Source: Mycobacterium innocens (GTDB lineage Bacteria > Actinomycetota > Actinomycetes > Mycobacteriales > Mycobacteriaceae). From it: a stretch of 64,000 nucleotides of DNA. Made by a program: the position numbers and the translations under genes. Location: NCBI RefSeq assembly GCF_900566055.1, contig NZ_UPHQ01000099.1, forward strand, positions 1 to 64,000, read 5' to 3'. The notes beneath the pieces were generated by a model, which was not told the origin of the DNA, made no database searches, and saw only the letters and a program-made list of their open reading frames with translations. Numbering within the stretch: position 1 is the first letter of the stretch; each line of letters opens with the position of its first letter. Below are positions 29,417 to 39,534 of the stretch, in pieces.

Positions 29417-31435
29417 ATGTCTCGCGGCTCGGGCGGTACCCCCATCCAGGTCGAGCCGATCGCTCGAATCCTGCCGATGCTGTCGGTGCCGCACCTGGAT
29501 CGCGAATTCGACTATTTGGTGTCTGCCGAGCAGTCCGACGACGCCCAGCCGGGGGTGCGGGTGCGGGTGCGGTTCCATGGCCGGCTGGTCGACGGGTTCG
29601 TGCTGGAGCGCCGCAACGACACCGACCACCAGGGCAAGCTGGGTTGGCTGGATCGGGTGGTGTCGGCTGAACCGGTGCTCACCCCGGAAATCCGCCGGTT
29701 GGTCGACGCGGTGGCCGCCCGTTATGCCGGCACCCGGGCCGACGTGTTGCGGCTGGCGATTCCGGCCCGGCACGCGAGGGTGGAACGGGAGCCCGGGCTG
29801 ATCGCCGACCGGCCCGATGTCGACCCGGTCGACCCGTCGTGCTGGCAGGTCTACGGCCGCGGCGGCCAGTTCCTGGCCGCGCTCGCCCAGGCTCGGGCCG
29901 CCCGCGCGGTCTGGCAGGCGTTGCCGGGGGAGCGGTGGGCGGATCGCTTCGCCGAGGCCGCCGCGCAGACGGTGCGCGCCGGCCGTGCGGTCCTGGGGAT
30001 AGTGCCTGATCAGCGCGATCTGGACACGTTGTGGCAGGCCGTGACGGCCCGGATCGACGAACCCAACGTGGTGGCGCTGTCGGCCGGCCTGGGACCGGCC
30101 GCCCGCTACCGCAGGTGGCTGGCCGCGTTGCGGGGCAGCGCGCGGCTGGTGATCGGCACTCGGAGCGCGGTGTTCGCGCCGCTGAGCGACCTGGGGTTGG
30201 TCATGGTCTGGGCTGACGGCGACGACAGCCTGGCCGAGCCGCGGGCGCCTTATCCCCATGCTCGGGAGGTGGCGATGCTGCGTGCCCATCAGGCCCGGTG
30301 CGCGGCGCTGATCGGCGGCTACGCGAGAACCGCCGAAGCCCACGCGCTGGTGCGCAGCGGCTGGGCCCACGACATCGTCGCGGCCCGGCCGGTGGTGCGG
30401 GCGCGCAGTCCGCGTGTCGTCGCTCTCGATGACAGCGGGTACGCCGAGGAACGCGACCCGGCCGCTCGCACCGCCCGACTGCCATCCATCGCCCTGCGCG
30501 CCGCCCGCTCGGCACTGGCGGCCGCAGCGCCGGTCCTGGTTCAGGTGCCCCGCCGCGGCTATGTGCCGTCACTGGCCTGCGGTCGTTGCCGGGCGATCAC
30601 CCGCTGCCGGCACTGCACCGGCCCGTTGTCGCTGCAGGAACGCGGCGGGCCGGGCGCGGTTTGCCGCTGGTGCGGTCGCGCCGAGCCGGCGCTGCGCTGC
30701 GCGCGTTGCGGATCGGATGCGGTGCGTGCCGCGGTGGTCGGGGCCCGGCGCACCGCCGAAGAGCTCGGCCGGGCGTTCCCGGGTACGGCGGTGATCACCT
30801 CGTCGGGCGATGCCGTCATCCCCGAGGTGGCCGCCCGCCCGGCGTTGGTGGTCGCGACCCCCGGAGCCGAACCCCGGGCGTCCGGCGGGTACGGGGCGGC
30901 GCTGCTGCTGGACACCTGGGCGCTGCTGGGGCGACAGGACCTGCGCGCCGCCGAGGACGCGCTGTGGCGCTGGATGGCGGCGGCGGCGCTGGTGCGGTCG
31001 CGGGCTGACGGCGGCGTGGTGATGGTGGTCGCCGAATCAGCCATCCCGACGGTGCAATCCCTGATTCGCTGGGACCCGGTGGGCCACGCCGAGGCCGAGC
31101 TGATGGCCCGCAGCGAAGTGGGGCTGCCGCCGAGCGTGCACATCGCCGCTCTCGACGGCACCGCCGAGGCGGTCATGGCGTTGCTTGACCAGGCCGGGCT
31201 GCCCGACCCCGAACGCTTCCAAGCCGAGTTGCTCGGCCCGGTCGATCTGCCGCCCGGCGTGCGCCGACCGGCCGGCATCCCCGCCGGAGCGCCCGTCACC
31301 AGGATGCTGGTGCGGGTTCGCCGCGAGCACGGCCTGGAACTGGCAGCCTGCCTGCGGCGCGCGGTCTCCGTGCTCAGCACACGTCAAACCCACGAGCCGG
31401 TGCGGGTGCAGATCGACCCGCTGCACATCGGTTAG
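29417..31435 (+). CDS. priA: Primosomal protein N' (PriA), probably without helicase activity
   Basis: 672 residues. The N-terminal DNA-binding domain (about 15-110) and the zinc-binding region (CGRC, CRHC, CRWCG, CARCG, about 390-440) are intact. The ATPase motifs are not: where PriA has GxTGSGKT there is PGERWADRFAEAA, and the DEEH box is replaced by WADGDD. This is the known condition of actinobacterial PriA, which UniProt-style notes describe as lacking detectable helicase motifs. It may still recognise stalled forks and load partners. Confidence 0.9.
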   Translation: MSRGSGGTPIQVEPIARILPMLSVPHLDREFDYLVSAEQSDDAQPGVRVRVRFHGRLVDGFVLERRNDTDHQGKLGWLDRVVSAEPVLTPEIRRLVDAVAARYAGTRADVLRLAIPARHARVEREPGLIADRPDVDPVDPSCWQVYGRGGQFLAALAQARAARAVWQALPGERWADRFAEAAAQTVRAGRAVLGIVPDQRDLDTLWQAVTARIDEPNVVALSAGLGPAARYRRWLAALRGSARLVIGTRSAVFAPLSDLGLVMVWADGDDSLAEPRAPYPHAREVAMLRAHQARCAALIGGYARTAEAHALVRSGWAHDIVAARPVVRARSPRVVALDDSGYAEERDPAARTARLPSIALRAARSALAAAAPVLVQVPRRGYVPSLACGRCRAITRCRHCTGPLSLQERGGPGAVCRWCGRAEPALRCARCGSDAVRAAVVGARRTAEELGRAFPGTAVITSSGDAVIPEVAARPALVVATPGAEPRASGGYGAALLLDTWALLGRQDLRAAEDALWRWMAAAALVRSRADGGVVMVVAESAIPTVQSLIRWDPVGHAEAELMARSEVGLPPSVHIAALDGTAEAVMALLDQAGLPDPERFQAELLGPVDLPPGVRRPAGIPAGAPVTRMLVRVRREHGLELAACLRRAVSVLSTRQTHEPVRVQIDPLHIG

Positions 31436-31460
31436 CTCCGGGTTAGCGGCTAACCCGCGG

Positions 31461-32085
31461 TCACCGCTTCCGCGCGGTGAAAATCAGGTACCCCCACTCC
31501 ATCACGCCGTCGGTGAAGTATTCGCGGCTGAGTTCGCTGAGTGCGGCATCCAGCTGGGCGACGCGATTCTGGTCGCCGCCGATGTTGCGGTAGCCGTTGA
31601 TCGCCGGGCCTTAGTACTCCTAGCACTCCTTGAAGTACTCGACGCACCCGTCGGGGTGGTCGAACCGGTCCACCCGCAGCGATCCGCGCTGCATACGGAC
31701 GTCGCAGACGTAGTCGTTGAACAGGTCGCTGATATAGTCTTCGCGGCCCCACCACACCTCCTGGGGCGTCCGCGTCGGCTTCGCGCCAGCCAAGTTTCAG
31801 CCCCGCTGCCTCCGCGCGCTGCTGAGCACGGCGCAGCAACTTCGGGGTCAGGTCGCTGGCGACGACGTGGGCACCCGCCAGGGCTGCGGCGATCGCTGCG
31901 TTCCCGGTGCCCGCGGCGACATCCAGCACGCGATCGCCGGGACGAACACCGCTGGCGGAGACCAGGATCGGGCCGAGGGGCGCCAACACCTCGGCTGCCA
32001 TCGCGGGGTAGTCGCCCAGCGCCCACATGTCCCGGTGAGTGGTGGCCGGAGGCTGGCTTTCGCTGACGGGGGTGTCATGAGCCAT
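31461..32085 (-). pseudogene. SAM methyltransferase pseudogene (Rv1403c ortholog)
   Basis: The first part (MAHDTPVSESQPPATTHRDMWALGDYP..., SAM motif VLDVAAGTGNAA) is intact up to GWREADADAP. The middle, about 200 bases coding for the ALPF...WTPEGFFG segment, is deleted, and the frame shifts to WWGREDYISDLFNDYV. The tail then contains TAG and TAA in frame (VEYFKEC, stop, EY, stop) before ending EWGYLIFTARKR. A good GGAGG site remains before the ATG. The intact paralog lies 0.8 kb away, with the MarR gene between them. Confidence 0.9.
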
Positions 32086-32206
32086 CGGACCTCCTGCCGA
32101 CAGTGGACGGCTCACAGAGCGACGTCGTCGTCGCCGGCGGGCTGGAGGTTTCGGCAACCGAATCCGATTCATGCCCGGAAGAAAATATATAGCTGGTCAA
32201 TAATCC

Positions 32207-32217
32207 ATGTCTACGAC
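32207..32217. promoter_or_regulatory. Candidate Rv1404-type operator upstream of the MarR gene
   Basis: ATGTCTACGAC lies in the gap between the methyltransferase pseudogene and the MarR gene. A near copy (ATGTCCTACGG on the minus strand) lies upstream of the intact methyltransferase. Shared words at both targets of a MarR repressor suggest an operator. Confidence 0.35.
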
Positions 32218-32304
32218 TATGGGACGCTGTTACACTTCATTTTGCTGCAGCCCGTGTAAGCGCGACGGCGAAGTTGACGACCCGGTGGACCGGGGGAGGG
32301 GGCC

Positions 32305-32790
32305 ATGATGTCCACGGAGAACGCGACGGCAGCTGAGGAGTCGGTGGATGCGATCACCGATTCGCTACTGACGGCATCCCGGTTGCTGGTGGCCATCTCG
32401 GCTCATTCCATCGCACAGATCGATGAGACGATCACCATCCCGCAGTTCCGGACCCTGGTGATTCTGTCCAATAGGGGTCCGATCAACTTGGCCACCCTGG
32501 CGACCCTGCTGGGCGTGCAACCATCGGCGACGGGCCGCATGGTCGACCGGCTGGTCGGCGCGGGGATGATCGACCGTCAGCCGCACCCGAACTCCCGGCG
32601 CGAACTGCTCGCCGTGCTGACCAAGCGGGGCCGGGATTTGGTTCGCCGGGTCACCGCGCTTCGGCGTGCCGAGATCGCCCGCATCGTGGAGCAGATGCCG
32701 CAGGCCGAACGCCGCGGGTTGGTGCGTGCGCTGACGGCGTTTACCGCCGCCGGCGGCGAACCCGACGCGCACGTCGAAATGGAGTTGTAG
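32305..32790 (+). CDS. MarR-family transcriptional regulator (Rv1404 ortholog)
   Basis: 161 residues with a winged-helix MarR domain: LATLATLLGVQPSATGRMVDRLVGAGMIDRQPHPNSRRELLAVLTKRG spans the recognition helix and wing (about 62-111). In M. tuberculosis, Rv1404 represses the flanking methyltransferase genes Rv1403c and Rv1405c and responds to acid. Here one of those two targets is broken. The first ATG follows GGGGGAGGGGGCC; a second ATG is the next codon. Confidence 0.92.
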   Translation: MMSTENATAAEESVDAITDSLLTASRLLVAISAHSIAQIDETITIPQFRTLVILSNRGPINLATLATLLGVQPSATGRMVDRLVGAGMIDRQPHPNSRRELLAVLTKRGRDLVRRVTALRRAEIARIVEQMPQAERRGLVRALTAFTAAGGEPDAHVEMEL

Positions 32791-32856
32791 CAAGCCGCAG
32801 TACCGTGGCGGGCCGGTCGCTCGGCAGCGGATGGCCCGCCACGGAACTGGGCCGAC

Positions 32857-33681
32857 TCAGATCTTGACCGCGGTGCCGATCAGGACCTCCCAATCCATGA
32901 CGCCGCCGGTCAGATACTCCGCGGCCAGCTCAACCAGCTGGGCGTCGAGTTCGGCAGCCAGTACCACGTTGTCGCCAATGTTGGCGTAGGCCTCGATCGT
33001 CGGGCCGTAGTGAGTCTTGAAGTAGTCGTGGACGTCTTGCGCGCTGCTGAAACGCGTGACCTTCAACGGCTCGCGACGTGTCTTGACATCGGTGACTCGA
33101 TCACCCAGCAGGCCGCGGAAGTAGTTTTCCCGGCCCCACTGGGCCGACGGGGGTAACGCCGCCGACAGGCTCGGCCGGTATGGCCTGATGGTGGCCAGCA
33201 TCCGGCCGAAGAATCCTTCCGGGGTCCAGCTGATCACGCCGATGGTTCCGCCCGGCTTGCAGACCCGGACCAGCTCGTCGGCCGAGCACTGGTGATCCGG
33301 AGCGAACATGACGCCGATCGCCGAGATCACGGCGTCGAACTCGCCCTCGGCGAACGGCAGGGCTTGCGCGTTGGCTTCCTGGTACTCGAGGGTCAGCCCC
33401 AACTCCGCGGCGCGTGCCGCAGACCGCTGCAGCAGCTCCGGGGTGAGATCGGTGGCAACGACGGTGGCACCGGCCTTGGCCGCCGGCAGCGAGATGTTGC
33501 CGGAACCGGCCGCGACGTCGAGCACCCGCACGCCCGGCCCGATGCCCGCGGCAGCGACCAGGATCGGACCGAGGGGGGCCATCACCTGCTCGGCCATCAG
33601 GGCGTAGTCGCCGAGGGCCCACATCGCCCGGTGCGTGGCCGCGAGCGTCGCGTCTTCGCGGATCGGTGTGTCGATAGTCAT
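32857..33681 (-). CDS. SAM-dependent methyltransferase (Rv1405c ortholog)
   Basis: 274 residues, as in Rv1405c. The SAM site is VLDVAAGSGNISLPAA at about 47-62, followed by VVATDLTPELL and the NAQALPFAEGEFDAVIS acidic-loop motif. Rv1405c was reported as an acid-induced, virulence-associated methyltransferase under Rv1404; its substrate is unknown. The ATG has AAGGAG upstream. A longer in-frame extension to 33792 would run through the operator region and is rejected. Confidence 0.92.
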   Translation of the reverse strand: MTIDTPIREDATLAATHRAMWALGDYALMAEQVMAPLGPILVAAAGIGPGVRVLDVAAGSGNISLPAAKAGATVVATDLTPELLQRSAARAAELGLTLEYQEANAQALPFAEGEFDAVISAIGVMFAPDHQCSADELVRVCKPGGTIGVISWTPEGFFGRMLATIRPYRPSLSAALPPSAQWGRENYFRGLLGDRVTDVKTRREPLKVTRFSSAQDVHDYFKTHYGPTIEAYANIGDNVVLAAELDAQLVELAAEYLTGGVMDWEVLIGTAVKI

Positions 33682-33773
33682 GGAGAGCTCCTTTGGGAAG
33701 GGGAAGGGCTGCGTTACTTCGACCTCGTCGTCGCTGGCGCGGTGGGAACCTCGGGGCAGATCATTTCCGTAGG

Positions 33774-33784
33774 ACATAGTATGT
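33774..33784. promoter_or_regulatory. Palindrome upstream of the Rv1405c ortholog
   Basis: ACATA-G-TATGT is a perfect inverted repeat 93 nt upstream of the methyltransferase ATG, inside an AT-rich patch. It partly overlaps the word shared with the MarR gene promoter, so it is the best candidate for the MarR operator here. Confidence 0.45.
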
Positions 33785-33865
33785 ATTAGCAAGGTTATAA
33801 CTGGCTGAGAATTTGGCGGGTCCGGATTGTGGCCCGCGACACATCGATGCGGCTGGCCGGCTACC

Positions 33866-33871
33866 TAGACT
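33866..33871 (+). promoter_or_regulatory. -10 box of fmt
   Basis: TAGACT, 6 nt before the GTG of fmt; predicts a leaderless mRNA for the fmt-rsmB unit. Confidence 0.6.
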
Positions 33872-33877
33872 GTTGCG

Positions 33878-34816
33878 GTGCGCATCGTTTTCGCGGGCAC
33901 GCCCGAACCCGCGCTGCCGGCACTGCGTCGCCTCATCGACTCGCCCCGTCACGATGTGGTCGCGGTGCTGACCCGGCCCGACGCCGCATCCGGGCGGCGA
34001 GGCAGGCCCGAGCCGTCGCCGGTGGCCCGCGAGGCACTCGATCGCGGCATACCGGTGCTGAGGCCGTCGCGGCCCAACTCGCCGGAATTCGTCGCTGAAC
34101 TGTCGGAGGTGGCGCCGCAGTGCTGCGCGGTGGTCGCCTACGGGGCGCTGCTGGGCGACGCGCTGCTGGCGATTCCGCAGCGCGGTTGGGTCAACCTGCA
34201 CTTCTCGCTGCTGCCCGCCTGGCGCGGCGCGGCGCCGGTGCAGGCCGCGATTGCCGCCGGGGACACCATTACCGGCGCCACGACCTTCCAGATCGAGCCC
34301 AGTCTGGACTCCGGCCCCGTCTACGGTGTGGTCACCGAAGCCATTCGGCCGACCGACACCGCGGGCGATCTGCTTGAGCGACTTGCCGTTTCGGGTGCGG
34401 CCCTGCTGTCTGCCACGCTGGACGGCATCGCCGACCAGACGCTGACGCCGCGACCACAGCCGGCCGACGGAGTCAGCCTGGCACCGAAGATCACCGTGGA
34501 GCAGGCGCGGGTGCGCTGGGAACTTCCGGCGGCGGTCGTCGAACGCCGAATCCGCGCCGTCACCCCCAACCCCGGCGCCTGGACCCTCATCGGCGACCTG
34601 CGGGTCAAGCTCGGACCGGTACAGCTCGACGGCGCACCAAAACCTCCAGAACCGTTACCGCCCGGCGCTATTCACGCAGACCGCACGAGCGTGTGGATCG
34701 GCACCGGCTCCGAACCGGTGCGGCTGGGCCAGATTCAGCCACCGGGCAAGAAGCCGATGCAGGCGGCCGACTGGGCGCGCGGGGCCCGGCTCGACCCGGG
34801 CGCGCGGGCCTCATGA
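33878..34816 (+). CDS. fmt: Methionyl-tRNA formyltransferase
   Basis: 312 residues. It formylates initiator Met-tRNA. The N-terminal formyl transferase domain (1-185) has the catalytic N-L-H in [17 protein letters not shown] near residue 108 and the Asp in SLDSGPVY; the C-terminal domain (about 205-305) includes [10 protein letters not shown]. The GTG start has a close -10 box and no ribosome site. The stop overlaps the rsmB ATG. Confidence 0.96.
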   Translation: MRIVFAGTPEPALPALRRLIDSPRHDVVAVLTRPDAASGRRGRPEPSPVAREALDRGIPVLRPSRPNSPEFVAELSEVAPQCCAVVAYGALLGDALLAIPQRGWVNLHFSLLPAWRGAAPVQAAIAAGDTITGATTFQIEPSLDSGPVYGVVTEAIRPTDTAGDLLERLAVSGAALLSATLDGIADQTLTPRPQPADGVSLAPKITVEQARVRWELPAAVVERRIRAVTPNPGAWTLIGDLRVKLGPVQLDGAPKPPEPLPPGAIHADRTSVWIGTGSEPVRLGQIQPPGKKPMQAADWARGARLDPGARAS

Positions 34817-36207
34817 CCGCGAGGCCCCAACGTTCCCGAACCGGCGAACGAGGCCGTCGCCGCCGGCCACTGGACCCCGCACGCGCCGCGGCATTCGACG
34901 CCCTGCGCGCGGTAGCCAGCCGGGACGCTTATGCGAACCTGGCGCTGCCCGCGCTGCTACGGAAGCGCGGCATCACCGGCCGCGACGCGGCCTTCGCCAC
35001 CGAGCTGACCTACGGCACCTGCCGGACCAGGGGCCTGCTCGACGCGGTCATCGGTGCGGCAGCGGGACGGGCACCGGAGGCGATCGACCCGGTCCTGCTC
35101 GACCTGCTACGGCTGGGCGCCTACCAGCTGCTGCGCACCCGAGTCGGCACCCACGCCGCGGTGTCCACCACGGTCGACCAGGCTGGCATCGAATTCGATT
35201 CCGCCCGAGCAGGATTCGTCAACGGTGTGCTGCGAACCATCGCCGGCCGCGACGAGCGGAGCTGGGTGGAGGAGCTGGCTCCCGACCCGCGTAGCGACCC
35301 GATCGGACATGCCGCCTTCGTGCATGCCCACCCACGGTGGATCGCACAGGCATTCGCCGACGCCCTGGGCGCAGCGGCCGCCGAGCTCGACGCGGTGCTG
35401 GCCAGTGACGACGAACGCCCGCAGGTGCACCTGGCGGCTCGCCCCGGGGTACTGACCGCCGCCGAACTCGCCGCCGCGGTAGGCGGCACCGTCGGCCGGT
35501 ACTCGCCGTACGCGGTGTACCTGCCCGGCGGCGACCCGGCACAGCTGGCGCCGGTGCGTGACGGTCACGCGCTGGTCCAGGACGAGGGCAGCCAGCTGGT
35601 GGCGCGGGCGCTGACGCTGGCTCCCGTCGACGACGACCACGGCCGGTGGCTCGATCTGTGCGCCGGACCGGGTGGTAAGACCGCGTTGCTGGCCGGCCTG
35701 GGCGGGCAATCAGGGGCCCGGGTGACCGCTGTCGAGCCGTCACCGCAGCGCGCGGGCCTGGTGAGGGCCAACACCGCCGGGCTGCCGGTCTCGGTAGTGC
35801 AGGCCGACGGTCGCCACAGCGGGCTCGACCCCGGCTTCGACCGGGTGCTGGTCGATGTCCCGTGCACCGGGCTGGGCGCATTGCGCCGCCGCCCGGAGGC
35901 GCGCTGGCGGCGTCAACCGGCCGACGTGCCCGCGCTGGCCAAGCTGCAACGTGAGCTGCTGGCTGCCGCGATTGCGCTGGTCCGGCCGGGCGGCGTGGTG
36001 CTCTACGCGACCTGCTCGCCGCACCTCGCCGAAACCGTGGGGGTGGTGGCCGACGCCCTGCGCCGGCATCCGGTGGCCGCGCTGGACACCCGGCCGTTGT
36101 TCGAACCCGTCACCGAAGGGCTCGGTGACGGACCGTACGTTCAGCTGTGGCCACACCGGCACGGCACCGACGCGATGTTCGCTGCCGCGCTGCAACGGCT
36201 CGCGTGA
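34813..36207 (+). CDS. rsmB: 16S rRNA m5C methyltransferase RsmB/Fmu (Rv1407 ortholog)
   Basis: 464 residues. The N-terminal NusB-like RNA-binding domain (about 20-150) is followed by the SAM domain. SAM is bound by [18 protein letters not shown] (about 283-300). The two catalytic cysteines lie in [13 protein letters not shown] and [11 protein letters not shown]. It methylates a cytosine of 16S rRNA (C967 in E. coli). The ATG overlaps the fmt stop, so the two translation genes are coupled. Confidence 0.93.
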   Translation: MTARPQRSRTGERGRRRRPLDPARAAAFDALRAVASRDAYANLALPALLRKRGITGRDAAFATELTYGTCRTRGLLDAVIGAAAGRAPEAIDPVLLDLLRLGAYQLLRTRVGTHAAVSTTVDQAGIEFDSARAGFVNGVLRTIAGRDERSWVEELAPDPRSDPIGHAAFVHAHPRWIAQAFADALGAAAAELDAVLASDDERPQVHLAARPGVLTAAELAAAVGGTVGRYSPYAVYLPGGDPAQLAPVRDGHALVQDEGSQLVARALTLAPVDDDHGRWLDLCAGPGGKTALLAGLGGQSGARVTAVEPSPQRAGLVRANTAGLPVSVVQADGRHSGLDPGFDRVLVDVPCTGLGALRRRPEARWRRQPADVPALAKLQRELLAAAIALVRPGGVVLYATCSPHLAETVGVVADALRRHPVAALDTRPLFEPVTEGLGDGPYVQLWPHRHGTDAMFAAALQRLA

Positions 36208-36246
36208 CGCGCCGGTGCGCGTCGCACGCCGCGCCGCCGGGCTCAG

Positions 36247-36252
36247 TAGTCT
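36247..36252 (+). promoter_or_regulatory. -10 box of rpe
   Basis: TAGTCT, 7 nt before the rpe ATG; predicts a leaderless mRNA. Confidence 0.55.
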
Positions 36253-36259
36253 GTCGCTC

Positions 36260-36949
36260 ATGCCTTGCAGCACGGGAGGGCCGATGATTGCGCCGTCGAT
36301 CCTGGCTGCCGATTTCGCCCGGCTCGCCGACGAAGCAGCCGCGGTGCACGGTGCCGACTGGCTGCATGTCGACGTGATGGACGGTCACTTCGTGCCGAAC
36401 CTGACGATCGGCCTGCCGGTGGTGGAAAGCCTGCTGGCGGTAAGCCGCATCCCGATGGATTGTCATCTGATGATCGACAACCCGGACCGGTGGGCTCCGC
36501 CCTACGCTGAAGCCGGCGCCCACAACGTCACGTTCCACGCCGAGGCCGCCGACAATCCGGTCGGGGTGGCCCGCGATATCCGGGCAGCGGGCGCCAAAGC
36601 CGGTATCAGCGTGAAACCGGGGACGCCGCTGGATCCGTATCTGGAGATCCTGCCGCACTTCGATACCCTGCTCGTCATGTCGGTGGAGCCCGGCTTCGGC
36701 GGCCAGAAGTTCATTCCCGAGGTGTTGAGCAAAGTGCGGACGGTACGCAAGATGGTCGATTCGGGTGAGTTGAAGATCCTGATCGAGATCGACGGCGGCG
36801 TTAACGCGGACACCATCGAGCAGGCGGCCGAGGCGGGCGTCGACTGCTTCGTCGCCGGATCGGCGGTGTATGGCGCCGATAACCCGGCTACCGCGGTAGA
36901 GGCACTTCGGCAACGGGCCAGGGCCGCGTCACACCACCGTGGCCGGTGA
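36260..36949 (+). CDS. rpe: Ribulose-phosphate 3-epimerase
   Basis: 229 residues, TIM barrel. It interconverts ribulose 5-phosphate and xylulose 5-phosphate. Metal and catalytic residues are visible in [16 protein letters not shown] (about 31-46), [19 protein letters not shown] and EIDGGVN. Ribulose 5-phosphate is also the substrate of ribBA further on, so its place next to the riboflavin genes is sensible. The ATG and the TAGTCT box match a leaderless gene; ribD overlaps its end in part. Confidence 0.95.
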   Translation: MPCSTGGPMIAPSILAADFARLADEAAAVHGADWLHVDVMDGHFVPNLTIGLPVVESLLAVSRIPMDCHLMIDNPDRWAPPYAEAGAHNVTFHAEAADNPVGVARDIRAAGAKAGISVKPGTPLDPYLEILPHFDTLLVMSVEPGFGGQKFIPEVLSKVRTVRKMVDSGELKILIEIDGGVNADTIEQAAEAGVDCFVAGSAVYGADNPATAVEALRQRARAASHHRGR

Positions 36950-36956
36950 GCAGCCG

Positions 36957-37976
36957 ATGACTGTCGAGCAGGTCAAGAGCATCGAGGACGCCATGCGCCT
37001 CGCCATCGACCAGGCCTACCTGGTCAAGGGCTCAACGTATCCGAACCCACCCGTCGGGGCGGTCATTGTGGACACCGAGGGCCGGGTGGTCGGCGTCGGC
37101 GGTACCCAGCCCACCGGCGGCGACCACGCCGAGGTGGTGGCACTACGTCGGGCCGGCGGTTTGGCCGCCGGCGCCATCGCGGTGGTCACCATGGAGCCCT
37201 GCAACCACTACGGCAAGACCCCGCCATGTGTGAACGCGCTGATCGAAGCCAGGGTGGGCACGGTGATCTACGGCGTAGCCGACCCCAACGGAATCGCGGG
37301 GGGCGGTGCCGGGCGGCTGTCGGCAGCGGGCCTGCAGGTGCGCTCCGGGGTGCTGGCCGACCACGTGGCGGCCGGACCGCTGCGCGAGTGGCTGCACAAG
37401 CAGCGCACCGGGCTACCGCACGTGACGTGGAAGTACGCCACCAGCGTCGACGGCCGCAGCGCTGCCGCCGACGGCTCCAGCCAGTGGATTTCCAGCGAGG
37501 CCGCCCGCGCCGACCTGCATCGCCGGCGCGCGATCGCCGACGCGATCGTAGTCGGCACCGGCACCGTCCTGGCCGACGACCCGGCCCTGACCGCCCGCCT
37601 GCCGGACGGGTCCCTGGCGGCGAAACAGCCGCTGCGGGTGGTGGTGGGCACCCGCGACATACCGCCGGAGGCAAAAGTTCTCAACGACGACGCACGGACC
37701 ATGGTGCTGCGTACCCACGAGCCGGTGGAGGTGCTCAGGGCGCTGTTGGACTACACCGACGTCCTGCTGGAAGGTGGTCCCACGCTCGCCGGCGCCTTTC
37801 TGCGGTGCGGGGCGATCAGCCGCATCCTGGCCTATGTCGCGCCGATCCTGCTGGGCGGGCCGGTCACCGCGGTCGACGACGTGGGGGTGTCCAGCATCGC
37901 GCACGCGCTGCGGTGGCAATACGACAGCGTCGAAAAGGTGGGACCGGATCTGCTGCTCAGCCTGATACCGCGTTAG
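36957..37976 (+). CDS. ribD: Bifunctional diaminohydroxyphosphoribosylaminopyrimidine deaminase / uracil reductase
   Basis: 339 residues, equal to H37Rv RibG. The N-terminal zinc deaminase domain has HAEVVAL and PCNHYGKTPPC. The C-terminal NADPH-dependent reductase domain (about 145-335) has KYATSVDGRSAAADGSSQWISS and LLEGGPTLAGAFL. It carries out steps 2 and 3 of riboflavin synthesis. The ATG was preferred to the GTG at 36939 because it gives the conserved N-terminus (TVEQVKSIEDAM). Confidence 0.95.
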   Translation: MTVEQVKSIEDAMRLAIDQAYLVKGSTYPNPPVGAVIVDTEGRVVGVGGTQPTGGDHAEVVALRRAGGLAAGAIAVVTMEPCNHYGKTPPCVNALIEARVGTVIYGVADPNGIAGGGAGRLSAAGLQVRSGVLADHVAAGPLREWLHKQRTGLPHVTWKYATSVDGRSAAADGSSQWISSEAARADLHRRRAIADAIVVGTGTVLADDPALTARLPDGSLAAKQPLRVVVGTRDIPPEAKVLNDDARTMVLRTHEPVEVLRALLDYTDVLLEGGPTLAGAFLRCGAISRILAYVAPILLGGPVTAVDDVGVSSIAHALRWQYDSVEKVGPDLLLSLIPR

Positions 37977-37980
37977 CCGT

Positions 37981-39534
37981 TCATTGCTGGGGTGCGACCG
38001 CCTGGTGCCGGGGGAGTTCCGGCTCCTCAGCGTGCTCCTTGCGGCCGCTGACCAACAGGCCCAGCAGCGCTCCGAACACACAAATCACCATCGTCACCTT
38101 GAAGATGTCTCCGTACATCAAGGCGAACGCTTGCCGGTACAGGGCTCCGATTGCGGCCGCACGCTCAAGCAGCGTGGCGTTGGGCGGGACGGCCGCCGAC
38201 AGCCCCGCCAATATCTGGTTGAACCGGTACAGCCCCCAGGCGCTCAGCGCGGCCATCCCGATCAACATCCCGGTCATCCGCGCCACCACCACCGCCGCTG
38301 AGGCGATGCCATGCTCAGCGGAGGGGACCACCCGCAGGGCCGCCGAGGACAGCGGCCCGATCACCAGACCGAGCCCCAGCCCGGCGACCAGCAGGTCGGC
38401 GTGCATCGCGGGCACCGTGAACAAGCCGAAGATGCTGTGGCGATAGGCCAGCAGGTCGACCGGCCAATAATGCATCAGCCAGTAGCCGCCGGCGGCCACC
38501 AGCAGGCCGATGAACGTCATCACACGGTCGCCGGCCCGAGTGGCGACCCAACCGCCCACCACCGCCCCGATCGGCAGGGCGATCAAGAACCACAGCAGCA
38601 TCCCTGCCGCCTGGGCCTGGTCCATATCCAGCACACCCTGGCCGAACAGCTCCACATTGACCAGGGTGACCATCAACGCCGCGCCGGCGCACACCGATGC
38701 GCCCAACGCGGACAGGAACGGCCGGAAGTGCACACCGGCCGGTTCGATCAGCCGGGTGCGGGCCATGCGCTCCCAGACGAAGAACAACACCGCGGCCACG
38801 ACCGCGCCGATCACCAGCGACAACCCGTAGCTCGGTAGCACCTGTTTGCCGTCGGGGTTGGGGTTGTAGAGCCCGATCACCGCCAGACCCAGCGCCGTGG
38901 CCAGGAGTAGCCCGCCGATCACGTCAATCCGTTCCGGCTCGGCACTGCGGTCATGGGACGGCAGGCTGAAGTGGATCATCACCATCGCGATCGCGGTGAG
39001 CGGGACGTTGATCCAGAACACGTCGCGCCAATCATGGAACAACCAGACGATGAAGATCCCGTACAGCGGACCCAGCACACTGCCGAGTTCCTGTGCGGCG
39101 CCGATGCCGCCGAGCACACCGGCGCGGTTGCGCTGGGCCCACAGATCGGCACCCAGCGCCAGCGTGATCGGCAGCAGTGCGCCGCTGGCAACCCCCTGGA
39201 CGGTGCGCCCGGCGATCAGCATGTGGAAATCGCCGAAGTGTCCGGCCAGCGCGGTGATCACCGAACCCGCGGCGAAGCCGGCGAGGCTGACTTGCAGCAT
39301 GAGTTTGCGGCCGAACCGGTCGGAGGCCCGGCCCAGCAGCGGCATCGCGGCAATGTAGCCCAGCAGGTACATCGTGACGATCCAGGTGATCCGCTGCAGC
39401 TGGTTCACGGGGATACCGACGCTGTTCATGATGTCGCGCATGATGGTGACCACGACATAGGTGTCGAGGGCACCCAGCAGCACCGCGAGGCTGCCCGCGC
39501 TGATCGCTACCCGGCGGCCCGTCTGCGTGCTCAT
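37981..39534 (-). CDS. MFS transporter P55 (Rv1410c ortholog)
   Basis: 517 residues with about 14 transmembrane helices, DHA2-type major facilitator. The loop 2-3 signature is [13 protein letters not shown] (about 68-80), and an Asp-Thr pair sits in TM1 ([10 protein letters not shown]). In M. tuberculosis, P55 works with LprG to move triacylglycerol-type lipids to the cell envelope and affects drug tolerance. The ATG shares a base with the lprG stop (TGATG layout). It is convergent with ribD. Confidence 0.94.
   Translation of the reverse strand: MSTQTGRRVAISAGSLAVLLGALDTYVVVTIMRDIMNSVGIPVNQLQRITWIVTMYLLGYIAAMPLLGRASDRFGRKLMLQVSLAGFAAGSVITALAGHFGDFHMLIAGRTVQGVASGALLPITLALGADLWAQRNRAGVLGGIGAAQELGSVLGPLYGIFIVWLFHDWRDVFWINVPLTAIAMVMIHFSLPSHDRSAEPERIDVIGGLLLATALGLAVIGLYNPNPDGKQVLPSYGLSLVIGAVVAAVLFFVWERMARTRLIEPAGVHFRPFLSALGASVCAGAALMVTLVNVELFGQGVLDMDQAQAAGMLLWFLIALPIGAVVGGWVATRAGDRVMTFIGLLVAAGGYWLMHYWPVDLLAYRHSIFGLFTVPAMHADLLVAGLGLGLVIGPLSSAALRVVPSAEHGIASAAVVVARMTGMLIGMAALSAWGLYRFNQILAGLSAAVPPNATLLERAAAIGALYRQAFALMYGDIFKVTMVICVFGALLGLLVSGRKEHAEEPELPRHQAVAPQQ

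Noticed and set aside
33682-33792. Longer N-terminus for the Rv1405c-type methyltransferase
   Set aside because: It would cross the operator palindrome; AAGGAG directly precedes the ATG at 33681, and the length then matches the family.
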